Shown: piece by piece, positions 23,909 through 32,433 of the stretch
Position numbering within the stretch: the first letter of the stretch is position 1
Layout: each line of letters starts with the position of its first letter
Assembly (NCBI RefSeq): GCF_002564465.1
Contig: NZ_NUUX01000005.1
Location: forward strand, 197,524 to 233,749
Origin: Bacillus sp. AFS088145
GTDB lineage: Bacteria > Bacillota > Bacilli > Bacillales > Bacillaceae_G
DNA: 36,226 bases
Reading direction: 5' to 3'
Position numbers and translations under genes: made by a program
Notes under the pieces: model-generated
Databases searched by the model: none
What the model saw: the letters and a program-made list of their open reading frames with translations, nothing else
Told to the model about the DNA's origin: nothing

Positions 23909-24979
23909 TTATCTTGGAAAGAAATTTGGCTTAAGCGTTGTATCATCGTATCGTTTATGAAATACATGAGTTGTAGCAGGCGACATAGGAGGAATTAACC
24001 ACTTCCAATTACCTGTTAACTCACGGCAACATGATTCTTCTTGTTTTTCAAATTGAAGAAATTGCTGTGCAGCAGAATGATGATCAACAATACTAACACC
24101 ATTTTTTTTATATGAATATAAAACGGCAATATTTAATTCAACTAGTGCACGATCTTTCCAAAGTGTACTGTTTCTTTTTGTATCTTGACCGATAATTTTT
24201 GCTACTTTAGGCAACAGATTAAAACGAAATTCATCAGCAAAATTTCGAGCACCGATTTCAGTTCCCATATACCATCCATTAAATGGAGCAGCGCTATAAG
24301 ATATACCACCAATCTCTAGAGTCATATCTGATATCATCGGGACAGCATACCATTTAGTATTTAAAGGAGAAAAATCATATTCAGGATGTTCGATCGGTAC
24401 TTCGAGTACGATTTCATTTGGGATCGTAAAATAGTCTGGTTCATGATTGTCTAAAGAATAAACAATGGGCAATATATCGAAGTTAGTACCATTTCCTTTC
24501 CAACCAAGACTCTCACATTCCTTTGTAAACTCGATCGATTTTGGGTCTCCAATTATTCCATTTTCAGTTTCGTAGCCGGCATATCGTATCAGCTGGTGAT
24601 TATGGATTTTAAGAGAATTAATTGTTCCTAGTTTTGGTTTGAAAATTGTAATTGTAGGTAGAATCTTACCTGAATTTGTAGCATAGCTTATATGATGCAA
24701 TATTTCGTTCTCTATACCTTTATCATCGTTAATATGGCGAGCATCTAAAACATGAAGCTTATCCCAAAATAGTCTACCGATACAACGGTTACTATTGCGC
24801 CACGCCATTTTCGCACCGTGCTCTAATTCCTCATAATTATGAGTGTAAAAACCAGTATCTCGTATTTCAGCTTCGATACTTTTTAATCGTTTTTCTATTT
24901 GATCGGATTTATCGAGTTCCTTATAGCATTGTGATATAAAGGAAAATGCTTCTTTATATAAAGCGGAAGTTGTTATCAT
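23909..24979 (-). CDS. nos: Bacterial nitric oxide synthase, oxygenase domain
   Basis: Makes nitric oxide and citrulline from arginine; bacterial forms lack the reductase domain and borrow cellular reductases. The 356 residues are all oxygenase. The haem thiolate ligand is Cys66 in AWRNSNRCIGR. The distal substrate region NGWYMGTEIGARNFAD contains the arginine-binding Glu, DHHSAAQQFLQFEKQEE is the pterin-side helix, and GNWKWLIPPMSPATTHVFH closes the domain. GGAG stands 6 bases before the ATG. It is transcribed alone. In Bacillus, NOS is linked to protection from oxidative stress and antibiotics; that role is inferred here. Confidence 0.95.
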   Translation of the reverse strand: MITTSALYKEAFSFISQCYKELDKSDQIEKRLKSIEAEIRDTGFYTHNYEELEHGAKMAWRNSNRCIGRLFWDKLHVLDARHINDDKGIENEILHHISYATNSGKILPTITIFKPKLGTINSLKIHNHQLIRYAGYETENGIIGDPKSIEFTKECESLGWKGNGTNFDILPIVYSLDNHEPDYFTIPNEIVLEVPIEHPEYDFSPLNTKWYAVPMISDMTLEIGGISYSAAPFNGWYMGTEIGARNFADEFRFNLLPKVAKIIGQDTKRNSTLWKDRALVELNIAVLYSYKKNGVSIVDHHSAAQQFLQFEKQEESCCRELTGNWKWLIPPMSPATTHVFHKRYDDTTLKPNFFPR

Positions 24980-25117
24980 ATTAATCTCCAGATGGTTAAT
25001 TTAAAAAACTAGTAATAATTTATAAGCTTTATTATTATACCCCACAAATAATTTAGAGAAAATTAATATAAAATTTATATGTTTTAATACGAAGGGCTGA
25101 AGAACTATCTAAAAATT

Positions 25118-25146
25118 TTGTCAAAAGGAATCCCAAATTGTATAAT
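25118..25146 (+). promoter_or_regulatory. Sigma-A promoter of the M42 peptidase gene
   Basis: TTGTCA (25118-25123), a 17-base spacer and TATAAT (25141-25146), 42 bases before the start codon. Confidence 0.7.
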
Positions 25147-25188
25147 GTTATATGTACATAATCTTAATTAAAAAAAGGATGGATGAGT

Positions 25189-26274
25189 TTGTCTACTTTA
25201 GATGCAAAGTTACAAATGTTAAAAGAACTAACAGATGCAAACGGCGTAGCTGGATTTGAACATGAACCACGTGAAGTAATGAGAAAATATATTACACCAC
25301 TTGCTGATGAGGTTGTAACTGATAATTTAGGAAGCTTAATAGCAGTTAAAACCGGAGACCCAAATGGTCCAAGAATTAAAGTTGCTGGACATCTTGATGA
25401 AGTTGGATTTATGGTTACACAAATTGATGATAAAGGATTTTTACGTTTTCAAACAATTGGTGGCTGGTGGTCCCAAGTAATGCTTGCTCAGCGTGTTACC
25501 ATTTCAACAAAAGAAGGTAATATTACAGGTATTATTGGCTCGAAACCGCCTCATATTATGAGTGCAGAAGCAAGAAGAAAAGTAGTAGATATTAAGGATA
25601 TGTTTATTGATATCGGTGCTTCAAGTAAAGAAGAGGCATTAGAATTTGGGGTTCGTCCTGGAGACCAAGTTGTTCCATATTTTGAATTCCAAACGATGAA
25701 AAATGAAAAATTATTATTAGCAAAAGCATGGGATAACCGTATCGGTTGTGCTATTGCAATTGACGTTTTAGAACAATTACAAGGCCAAGCACATCCGAAT
25801 ATCGTATTTGGAGTTGGAACAGTACAAGAAGAAGTAGGACTTCGTGGTGCAAAAACATCTACGTATAAAATTGAACCAGATATCGGTTTTGCATTAGATG
25901 TCGGTGTTGCAGGTGACATGCCAGGTGTATCTGAAAGAGAAGCACAAGGTAAATTAGGCAAAGGCCCACAAATCGTTTTATATGATGCATCGATGGTGTC
26001 TCATAAAGATTTACGTGAATTTGTAGTAAATGTAGCAGATGAAATTGGAATTCCATATCAATATGAATTCATGCCTGGTGGAGGAACTGACGCTGGTTCA
26101 ATGCATATTACTATGAAAGGCGTTCCAGCATTAGCAATTACAATTCCAACGAGATATATTCATTCTCATTCTGGAATTCTTCATCGTGATGACTATGAAA
26201 ATACAGTTAAATTAATCGTAGAAGTAATCAAACGATTAGATCGCGATACAGTAGATCGTATAACATATAACTAA
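25189..26274 (+). CDS. ysdC: M42 family metallopeptidase (YsdC-like aminopeptidase)
   Basis: A dinuclear-metal aminopeptidase of the M42/glutamyl-aminopeptidase family, about 361 residues. Metal and catalytic residues lie in [10 protein letters not shown] (His, Asp), AKAWDNRIG (bridging Asp), [12 protein letters not shown] (Glu pair), ALDVGVAGD and [10 protein letters not shown] (His). The open frame starts with ATG at 25183, only 3 bases behind AAGGA. The TTG at 25189 has 9-base spacing, and the product then aligns end to end with B. subtilis YsdC as I recall it, so I use TTG; the difference is two residues. It has its own promoter and a terminator. Confidence 0.92.
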   Translation: MSTLDAKLQMLKELTDANGVAGFEHEPREVMRKYITPLADEVVTDNLGSLIAVKTGDPNGPRIKVAGHLDEVGFMVTQIDDKGFLRFQTIGGWWSQVMLAQRVTISTKEGNITGIIGSKPPHIMSAEARRKVVDIKDMFIDIGASSKEEALEFGVRPGDQVVPYFEFQTMKNEKLLLAKAWDNRIGCAIAIDVLEQLQGQAHPNIVFGVGTVQEEVGLRGAKTSTYKIEPDIGFALDVGVAGDMPGVSEREAQGKLGKGPQIVLYDASMVSHKDLREFVVNVADEIGIPYQYEFMPGGGTDAGSMHITMKGVPALAITIPTRYIHSHSGILHRDDYENTVKLIVEVIKRLDRDTVDRITYN

Positions 26275-26282
26275 GAAAAATC

Positions 26283-26313
26283 AATCCCTCATTTATTGAG
26301 GGATTTTTTTTGT
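26283..26313 (+). terminator. Terminator after ysdC
   Basis: AATCCCTCA (26283-26291), loop TTTAT, TGAGGGATT (26297-26305), then a T-run. Confidence 0.85.
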
Positions 26314-26684
26314 AGTTTTAAATTAAAATTGCTTACATCTTGTATTTTAGGTGACCCCTTATAAGGAACTAAAAACCAAGATTTTGTAGTTATAGTACCT
26401 CATGAACCCATTATGAGTAATTAAACCTCAACATCTTGCTTTTTTACATCCCCATGAAACTTACTTGATAAAGTAATTTTCATATCTCCGAATAAACCTC
26501 ATTTATTAAGGTTTTTTTGCTTCTTCTACATACCTAACCAACCTGATTTTCCCACTTTTTCATACCTTAACGTTATCGAACTGAAACAAATTGTATTATT
26601 CCTATAACTTGTTTGAAATAGTTTTGTCATATCTTATTGTTATCATGAATGCACGCTTTTCAAATAAGGATACTCGGAAATAGA

Positions 26685-26710
26685 GTTTGAAAAATGGTTT
26701 CTTAGGGAAT
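26685..26710 (+). promoter_or_regulatory. Possible sigma-B promoter upstream of opuA
   Basis: GTTTGA (26685-26690), 14 bases, GGGAAT (26705-26710) resembles the sigma-B consensus GTTTAA/GGGTAT with one mismatch in each box. General-stress control would suit an osmoprotectant transporter. This is a low-information match. Confidence 0.25.
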
Positions 26711-26768
26711 TTTTTAAAGCTAATAAATAAAATTTAGACTCCAATTTTGTAAGTGGAGTTTCTTAAGG

Positions 26769-26804
26769 AGCCAAGACTTAATTAGTACTTGGCTGATTTT
26801 TTTT
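26769..26804 (+). terminator. Terminator or attenuator in the opuA leader
   Basis: AGCCAAG (26769-26775) pairs with CTTGGCT (26788-26794), extended by ACT/AGT inside, followed by eight T. It lies only about 65 bases before the opuAA start. A promoter upstream of it would be attenuated; otherwise opuA must start after it. Confidence 0.7.
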
Positions 26805-26868
26805 ATGGGGAGAATCCTTATTTAAAATATGGAGAAGCAAAATAAATATAAAGTTTTGAGGTGAGTTA

Positions 26869-28071
26869 ATGAAAGCAAAAGTTAAAGTGAAGAACGTAAC
26901 AAAGGTTTTCGGTAAGTCTCCAAAGAACGCCATAAAGTTACTAGAAAAGGGATATTCAAAAAAGCAAATTTTAGAGCAGACAAACTCAACAATAGGGGTA
27001 AATAATGCTAGCTTTGAAATATTCCCGGGTGAAATTTTTGTTGTAATGGGACTGTCAGGTAGTGGTAAATCTACCTTGATTCGAATGCTCAATCGATTAA
27101 TTGAACCAACTATTGGACAAATCTTGATAGACGATGAGGATATTGTAAAAATGAATCCTCAGCAGTTAAGAGATGTTCGTCGTAAAAAAATTAGTATGGT
27201 TTTTCAAAATTTTGCTTTGTTCCCGCACAAGACCATTCTTGAAAATACAGAATATGGTTTAGAAATACAAAATATTTCACAGGAAGAAAGAACTGAAAAA
27301 GCTTTGAAGTCATTAGAAATAGTTGGCTTAAAAGGATATGAGCATCAGTTCCCATCACAATTAAGTGGTGGTATGCAACAACGTGTTGGTCTTGCAAGGG
27401 CACTAACAAGTGACACGGATATTTTATTAATGGATGAAGCATTTAGCGCGCTCGATCCATTAATTCGTAAAGATATGCAGGACGAATTATTAGAACTGCA
27501 AGAGACGATGAAAAAAACGATTATATTTATAACACATGACCTTGATGAGGCCTTGCGAATTGGAGACAGAATTGCTCTTATGAAAGATGGTAACATAATG
27601 CAAATTGGTTCTCCTGAGGAGATCATGGTAAATCCAGCCAATGAATATGTTGAACGATTTGTAGAAGATGTAGACCTATCAAAAGTATTAACGGCGGCGC
27701 ATGTGCAGAAGCGTGCTGAAAGAATTACGCCTGACCGTGGACCACGTGTTGCTTTACAAGTAATGAGAGACCAAGGATATTCAAGTATATTTGTGGTTGA
27801 TCGTAGACAAAAGCTACTTGGAGCAATTACTGCTGAAGATGCTTCAAATGCTCTTATTAAAAATAAATCGGTAGAGGAAGCTATGCAGAAGGAAATTGTG
27901 TCTGTTTATGAAGATACTTTATTAACTGATGTAATTGGAGCACTTGCAACTTCTGTACTACCATTAGCAGTTATAGATAAAAATGAACGATTAAAAGGTG
28001 TCATTATCCGTGGAGCAGTTATCGGTGCATTAGCGGGTAAAACAGACGATTTAAATATAAAGGGAGGTTAA
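26869..28071 (+). CDS. opuAA: Glycine betaine ABC transporter ATP-binding protein, OpuAA-like
   Basis: ATPase subunit of a betaine/proline-betaine importer of the OpuA/ProV type, 400 residues (B. subtilis OpuAA 418). The N-terminal extension with AIKLLEKGYSKKQILEQT is typical of ProV/OpuAA. Walker A is GLSGSGKST at 61-69, the Q-loop VFQNFALFPHKTI, the signature LSGGMQQR, Walker B ILLMDEAFSALDP, and the H-loop THDLDEA. Two CBS modules occupy about 275-395 and sense ionic strength in OpuA homologues. GAGGTG precedes the ATG. Its last codons overlap the ribosome site of the next gene. Confidence 0.94.
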   Translation: MKAKVKVKNVTKVFGKSPKNAIKLLEKGYSKKQILEQTNSTIGVNNASFEIFPGEIFVVMGLSGSGKSTLIRMLNRLIEPTIGQILIDDEDIVKMNPQQLRDVRRKKISMVFQNFALFPHKTILENTEYGLEIQNISQEERTEKALKSLEIVGLKGYEHQFPSQLSGGMQQRVGLARALTSDTDILLMDEAFSALDPLIRKDMQDELLELQETMKKTIIFITHDLDEALRIGDRIALMKDGNIMQIGSPEEIMVNPANEYVERFVEDVDLSKVLTAAHVQKRAERITPDRGPRVALQVMRDQGYSSIFVVDRRQKLLGAITAEDASNALIKNKSVEEAMQKEIVSVYEDTLLTDVIGALATSVLPLAVIDKNERLKGVIIRGAVIGALAGKTDDLNIKGG

Positions 28072-28075
28072 ATAT

Positions 28076-29815
28076 ATGGGTATTCCAAAAATTCCGTTAG
28101 CTGATTGGATTGATAAAATTGTCGATTTGATCATTAAAACTTTCCATCCTCTATTTGGCGCAATAACCAACATCACAGAAACCCTTTTAAATAACCTTGT
28201 TAAAGTTTTAGGACTTGGCCCATCAATTATTCTAATATTATTAATTTCATTACTTGCTTTTTATACAAGTAGGTGGACAGTTGGTCTGTTTACGTTACTT
28301 GGCTTGTTATTAATAGATAATCTAGGACTTTGGGATGCTACAGTTGATTCGTTAGCATTGATCTTATCATCAATCGTAATTACAGTTGTAATTGGAATTC
28401 CTTTAGGGATTTGGACGTCACAAAACGATCGAGTGAAACAAGTGATTACACCAATACTCGACTTTATGCAAACAATGCCAGCATTTGTTTATTTAATACC
28501 AGCAATTCTCTTTTTCGGAATTGGTGTAGTTCCTGGTATTTTAGCTTCTGTTATTTTTGCTATACCACCAACAATACGATTAACTAATTTAGGTATACGT
28601 GAGGTTCCAAATGATTTAATAGAGGCATCAAATGCTTTTGGATCAACAACATGGCAAAGACTCTTTAAAGTACAGCTACCGTTAGCAGCACCTACTATTT
28701 TAGCTGGTATAAATCAAAGTATTATGCTTGCATTATCGATGGTAGTTATTTCATCACTAGTAGGTGCTCCAGGATTAGGTGCAGAGGTTTATCGTGCTGT
28801 AACCCAGATTAAGGTAGGGGAAGGATTCGAGGCAGGAATATCAATTGTTATCGTAGCGATTATTCTTGATCGAATTTCTCAAAATCTTCGTCAACCTGCT
28901 TATGGGAAAAAGTTTGCTAAAAAATATGTTTATGGATTTACTGTATTAATCTTTTGTATTTCGGCTATTTCAGTTGCCTTTGCAGGTGGCAAGGATCAAA
29001 AAACAGCTTCAAATAAAATAGGAGCACAAGTTAATTTTGAGATTACCGGAATTGACCCAGGGGCAGGGTTAATGAAAGCAACTGAAAAAGCGATGAAGGA
29101 TTACGATTTAAAGGATTGGACTTTAAAAGAAGGATCTTCAGCTGCGATGACTGCTGAATTGAAAAAAGCGTATGAAAATAAAGAACCTATAATCGTTACA
29201 GGATGGACACCCCACTGGATGTTTTCAAAATATAAATTAAAGTATTTAGAAGATCCAAAAGGGTCATTTGGTAAAGATGAAGAAATTCATACAGTGGTTA
29301 GAAAAGGATTAAAAGAAGATGCTCCTGGTGCGTACAAGATTTTAGATAACTTTTCATGGAAACCTTCTGATATGGAAGAAGTGATGAGTGATATTCAAGA
29401 CGGTGCGAAACCTGAAAATGCAGCGGCGAAATGGATTAAAAAGCATCAAGAACAAGTAAATAATTGGACGAAAGATGCTTCAAAAGGAAATGGTGAAAAA
29501 ATTAGTATCGTTTATGTTTCATGGGAATCTGAAGTTGCCAGTACAAATGTGATTGGAAAAGTACTTGAAAACCAAGGCTATGACGTTACATTAAAACAGG
29601 TTGAGGCAGGACCGATGTTTGCTGGTATCTCAGATGGAAGTGCAGATGCAATGGTCGCAGCTTGGCTTCCGACAACTCATCAAGACTACATGAATGAGTA
29701 CAAAAAACAATTAGTTGATCTTGGACCGAATTTAAAAGGGACAAAATTAGGCTTAGTCGTACCAGAATATATGAAGATTAATTCGATCGATGATTTAAAA
29801 GGTAAAACGAAATAG
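28076..29815 (+). CDS. opuABC: Glycine betaine ABC transporter, fused permease and substrate-binding protein
   Basis: A 579-residue fusion. Residues 1-300 form the permease: an amphipathic N-terminus, helices from about 45, and the EAA loop VPNDLIEASNAFGSTTWQRLFKVQLPLA. A last helix (about 290-310, FTVLIFCISAISVAFAGG) anchors the C-terminal binding domain outside the cell. That domain starts at VNFEITGIDPGAG and has the OpuAC half order, with aromatic box residues in TGWTPHWMF, YVSWESE and AAWLPTTH. Separate OpuAB and OpuAC proteins exist in B. subtilis; the fused form resembles lactococcal OpuABC. GGAGG overlaps the opuAA stop, so translation is coupled. Confidence 0.93.
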   Translation: MGIPKIPLADWIDKIVDLIIKTFHPLFGAITNITETLLNNLVKVLGLGPSIILILLISLLAFYTSRWTVGLFTLLGLLLIDNLGLWDATVDSLALILSSIVITVVIGIPLGIWTSQNDRVKQVITPILDFMQTMPAFVYLIPAILFFGIGVVPGILASVIFAIPPTIRLTNLGIREVPNDLIEASNAFGSTTWQRLFKVQLPLAAPTILAGINQSIMLALSMVVISSLVGAPGLGAEVYRAVTQIKVGEGFEAGISIVIVAIILDRISQNLRQPAYGKKFAKKYVYGFTVLIFCISAISVAFAGGKDQKTASNKIGAQVNFEITGIDPGAGLMKATEKAMKDYDLKDWTLKEGSSAAMTAELKKAYENKEPIIVTGWTPHWMFSKYKLKYLEDPKGSFGKDEEIHTVVRKGLKEDAPGAYKILDNFSWKPSDMEEVMSDIQDGAKPENAAAKWIKKHQEQVNNWTKDASKGNGEKISIVYVSWESEVASTNVIGKVLENQGYDVTLKQVEAGPMFAGISDGSADAMVAAWLPTTHQDYMNEYKKQLVDLGPNLKGTKLGLVVPEYMKINSIDDLKGKTK

Positions 29816-29822
29816 CCAAAAT

Positions 29823-29868
29823 AAAAGGACTAACTAAAAGTTAATAACTTTAGTTAGTCCTTTTCTAT
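29823..29868. terminator. Bidirectional terminator between opuA and sspI
   Basis: Arms at 29823-29842 and 29846-29864 pair along their length with one bulged A (AAAAGGACTAACTAAA / TTTAGTTAGTCCTTTT). It serves the convergent opuABC and sspI genes. Confidence 0.9.
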
Positions 29869-29885
29869 GTTTTTAACAGATTAGA

Positions 29886-30095
29886 TTACTGACTTACTCC
29901 ATCTTCTAAAACTGTAAGTAGTTCATGCTTTTGATTTTCTGAAGCGTGATTCCAAAAAACTTCGAGAAGTACACCTAAACCTGGTAATACTTTTTCTTCG
30001 CCACTTTGAATAGCATCTACAATTGTTGCTTCTAATTGATCACTTTTATTACCTGAAATATTGTGAAGAACAGCTCCGCGAATATTAAAATTCAT
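29886..30095 (-). CDS. sspI: Small acid-soluble spore protein I
   Basis: A minor forespore SASP of 69 residues. [30 protein letters not shown] and [17 protein letters not shown] match SspI along the full length. AAAGGAG stands 8 bases before the ATG on the minus strand. A sigma-G-like promoter lies about 30 bases upstream. It is convergent with opuABC. Its role in the spore is not well defined. Confidence 0.94.
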   Translation of the reverse strand: MNFNIRGAVLHNISGNKSDQLEATIVDAIQSGEEKVLPGLGVLLEVFWNHASENQKHELLTVLEDGVSQ

Positions 30096-30125
30096 TTGGA
30101 TTCTCCTTTCATATTAAGCTTTATT

Positions 30126-30156
30126 TAGTATTTGTAAACGGAAACGATTTTATGTA
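30126..30156 (-). promoter_or_regulatory. Possible sigma-G promoter of sspI
   Basis: On the minus strand TACATA (-35, against TGAATA), 18 bases, AATACTA (-10, against CATACTA, 6 of 7). Position and spacing fit forespore control of sspI. Confidence 0.4.
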
Positions 30157-30197
30157 TGATAAACGATATGAGATACGATGAAAGGTAAAGGAAACTT

Positions 30198-30947
30198 ATG
30201 AAACAAATTGATTCCATACAAAATAATTCTGTAAAGGCTTGGAAAAAGCTACATACAAAAAAAGGAAGAGATAAAGCTAAACAATATATCGTAGAAGGTT
30301 TTCATTTAGTCGAGGAGGCAATTAAGCATGATGCACCGATTCTTCATTTATTAATTAGTGAAGATATTGACTTGCCTTCTAATCTTTCAACAGGGTCATT
30401 TGAAATTACGTATATATCTAAAGAGGTTAGTAAGGAATTAAGCGAAACAGAAACATCTCAAGGTATTTTTGCAATTATTGAATTTTCTTTTGTAAGAATT
30501 GATTTTGAGAAAGTGTCAAAATTATTATTAATTGATGAAGTTCAAGATCCAGGGAATGTAGGAACAATGATTCGAACAGCGGATGCTGCTGGTTTTGATG
30601 GGGTTATTTTAGGTTCTGGTACGAGTGATCTATATAATGCTAAAACAATTCGATCCACCCAAGGATCATTATTCCATTTGCCAATATTACGTGGTGATTT
30701 AGTTGAAGTAGTTTCTAATTTGAAAGATAAAGGAATAACTGTTTACGGAACATCTCTTCAAAATGCAAAACCGTTTAATGAAGTAAACGTTACAAATCGT
30801 TTTGCCATTATTGTAGGAAATGAAGGTAAAGGTGTGAATTCAACATTACTTTCATTAACTAATGAAAATCTATATATACCGATTTATGGTAAAGCTGAAT
30901 CATTAAACGTTGGTATTGCTGCAGGGATTCTAATGTATAGTCTGTGA
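30198..30947 (+). CDS. ysgA: TrmH/SpoU family RNA 2'-O-methyltransferase
   Basis: A SAM-dependent RNA ribose methylase, 249 residues, with a trefoil knot. An N-terminal substrate-binding domain (1-100, with KAKQYIVEGFHLVEEAI) is followed by the SpoU catalytic domain. Motif 1 is DEVQDPGNVGTMIRTADAAGF, motif 2 IVGNEGKGV and motif 3 IPIYGKAESLNVGIAAGILMY. It lies before pheST, as ysgA does in B. subtilis. The exact rRNA or tRNA target is not deducible. AAAGG is about 11 bases before the ATG. Confidence 0.92.
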   Translation: MKQIDSIQNNSVKAWKKLHTKKGRDKAKQYIVEGFHLVEEAIKHDAPILHLLISEDIDLPSNLSTGSFEITYISKEVSKELSETETSQGIFAIIEFSFVRIDFEKVSKLLLIDEVQDPGNVGTMIRTADAAGFDGVILGSGTSDLYNAKTIRSTQGSLFHLPILRGDLVEVVSNLKDKGITVYGTSLQNAKPFNEVNVTNRFAIIVGNEGKGVNSTLLSLTNENLYIPIYGKAESLNVGIAAGILMYSL

Positions 30948-31027
30948 AAAATAATAGAAGCCTCATTTGAGCTTTCTAGATCAGTAAAAATGATTTAAAT
31001 CATTTAGTAAATAATTATGTTGAGCAG

Positions 31028-31056
31028 TTGCATTAATTGAAAAAAATCAATATAAT
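31028..31056 (+). promoter_or_regulatory. Sigma-A promoter of pheST
   Basis: TTGCAT (31028-31033), 17 bases, TATAAT (31051-31056), just upstream of the T-box leader. Confidence 0.7.
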
Positions 31057-31079
31057 TAATTAAGAAAATTTAATACATA

Positions 31080-31343
31080 AAAAGCTTTGACAGAGAATAG
31101 TAAATTTGAATCTCTATTTAGGGAGAAGGTGCCGTAGACTGTAAGCACTTTTATAGTAGACCAAATTGAATTCACCTCTTGAGCTAGCGCCGGGACCATT
31201 TTTGAATGTAAAGGCGACTCGGTCTATCTAAGTAGATCGTTATATGAATGAAGTGAGCAGTTAGTTTTCTGTAACATATTAACTGTTAATTAGGGTGGTA
31301 CCGCGATCAATCCTCGTCCCTTTTTTGGGAGCGAGGTTTTTTT
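31080..31343 (+). ncRNA. T-box leader, Phe specific
   Basis: The T-box sequence AGGGTGGTACCGCG is at 31292-31305. The downstream terminator is CCTCGTCCC (31312-31320) / GGGAGCGAGG (31327-31336) with a T-run, and T-box bases can form the competing antiterminator. In Stem I, GAATTCACC contains the likely specifier codon TTC (31171-31173), followed by the usual purine. Uncharged tRNA-Phe binding would allow transcription into pheS. The gene downstream confirms the amino acid. The 5' boundary is approximate. Confidence 0.93.
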
Positions 31344-31380
31344 ATGTTTAAATTTATGAATTTGAATAGGAGGATTATTC

Positions 31381-32415
31381 ATGCAAGAGCGTTTAGTTTC
31401 TTTACAAGCAGAAGCGATTAAGCAAATAGAAGAAGCAAAAGATTTAAAAGCATTAAATGAAATAAGAATTGCCTATCTAGGAAAAAAAGGTCCGATTACT
31501 GAGGCAATGAAAGCAATGAAGGATTTATCTCCTGAAGAGCGCCCAAAAATGGGTGCTGTTGCTAATGAAGTACGTGCGGCAATCCAAGAAAAACTTGAAG
31601 CAAAGCAAGTTGTATTAGAACAAAATGCAATTAATGAAAAATTGGAAAGTGAATCAATTGATGTAACACTTCCAGGAAGACCAGTTCATGCTGGTGGAGC
31701 TCATCCATTAAGAGCGGTCATTCAAGAAATTGAAGATTTATTTATTGGAATGGGATATGAAATCGCAGAAGGTCCAGAAGTAGAAAAGGACTATTATAAT
31801 TTCGAAGCATTAAATTTACCAAAAGGTCATCCAGCTCGTGATATGCAGGATTCATTTTATATTTCTGAAGAAACATTAATGAGAACTCATACTTCACCTG
31901 TTCAAGCTAGAACAATGGAAGCAAACGCGGAAAAAGGACCAATTAAAATAATTTGTCCTGGTAAAGTTTATCGCCGTGATGACGATGATGCTACACATTC
32001 TCATCAATTTATGCAAATTGAAGGACTTGTAATTGGTGAAAATATTTCAATGAGTGACTTAAAAGGAACTTTACAACTTTTTGCGAAAAAGATGTTTGGT
32101 GAAGATCGTGAAATTCGCTTACGCCCAAGCTTCTTCCCATTCACTGAGCCTTCAGTAGAAATGGATATTTCTTGTATGAAATGTGGAGGAAAAGGCTGTA
32201 ACATGTGTAAGCACACTGGATGGATTGAAATTTTAGGTGCGGGAATGGTTCATCCTAACGTACTTGAGATGGCTGGGTATAATCCAAAAGAAGTTCAAGG
32301 ATTTGCTTTCGGTATGGGTCCAGAACGTATTGCATTATTAAAATATGGTATTGATGATATTCGTCATTTCTATACGAACGATATAAGATTCTTAAAGCAA
32401 TTCCAACAAATGTAA
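31381..32415 (+). CDS. pheS: Phenylalanyl-tRNA synthetase alpha subunit
   Basis: Catalytic subunit of the alpha2-beta2 PheRS, 344 residues as in B. subtilis. An N-terminal coiled coil covers 1-85. Class II motif 2 lies around [25 protein letters not shown] and motif 3 around [22 protein letters not shown]. The FFPFTEPS block and the cysteine cluster [12 protein letters not shown] are typical of the Firmicutes enzyme. TAGGAGG precedes the ATG. The gene is read from the T-box promoter, and pheT follows 18 bases on. Confidence 0.97.
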   Translation: MQERLVSLQAEAIKQIEEAKDLKALNEIRIAYLGKKGPITEAMKAMKDLSPEERPKMGAVANEVRAAIQEKLEAKQVVLEQNAINEKLESESIDVTLPGRPVHAGGAHPLRAVIQEIEDLFIGMGYEIAEGPEVEKDYYNFEALNLPKGHPARDMQDSFYISEETLMRTHTSPVQARTMEANAEKGPIKIICPGKVYRRDDDDATHSHQFMQIEGLVIGENISMSDLKGTLQLFAKKMFGEDREIRLRPSFFPFTEPSVEMDISCMKCGGKGCNMCKHTGWIEILGAGMVHPNVLEMAGYNPKEVQGFAFGMGPERIALLKYGIDDIRHFYTNDIRFLKQFQQM

Positions 32416-32433
32416 GGTAGGAGGGGACTAAAC

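Larger units (their letters stand above)
26314..26868 (+). other. 555-base gene-free region upstream of opuA with three hairpins
   Basis: No gene is visible. Hairpin 1, AAACCT (26494-26499) / AGGTTT (26509-26514) plus T-run, looks like a weak terminator. Hairpin 2, ACTCCA (26738-26743) / TGGAGT (26754-26759), has no T-run. Hairpin 3 is a strong terminator listed separately. The spacing suggests a leader with at least one decision hairpin before opuA, or the end of an unrecognised short transcript. I see no known riboswitch core. Confidence 0.4.

Noticed and set aside
31084-31112. TTGACA at about 31087 as a pheST -35 box
   Set aside because: No acceptable -10 box lies 16-18 bases downstream, whereas TTGCAT-17-TATAAT just upstream does fit.
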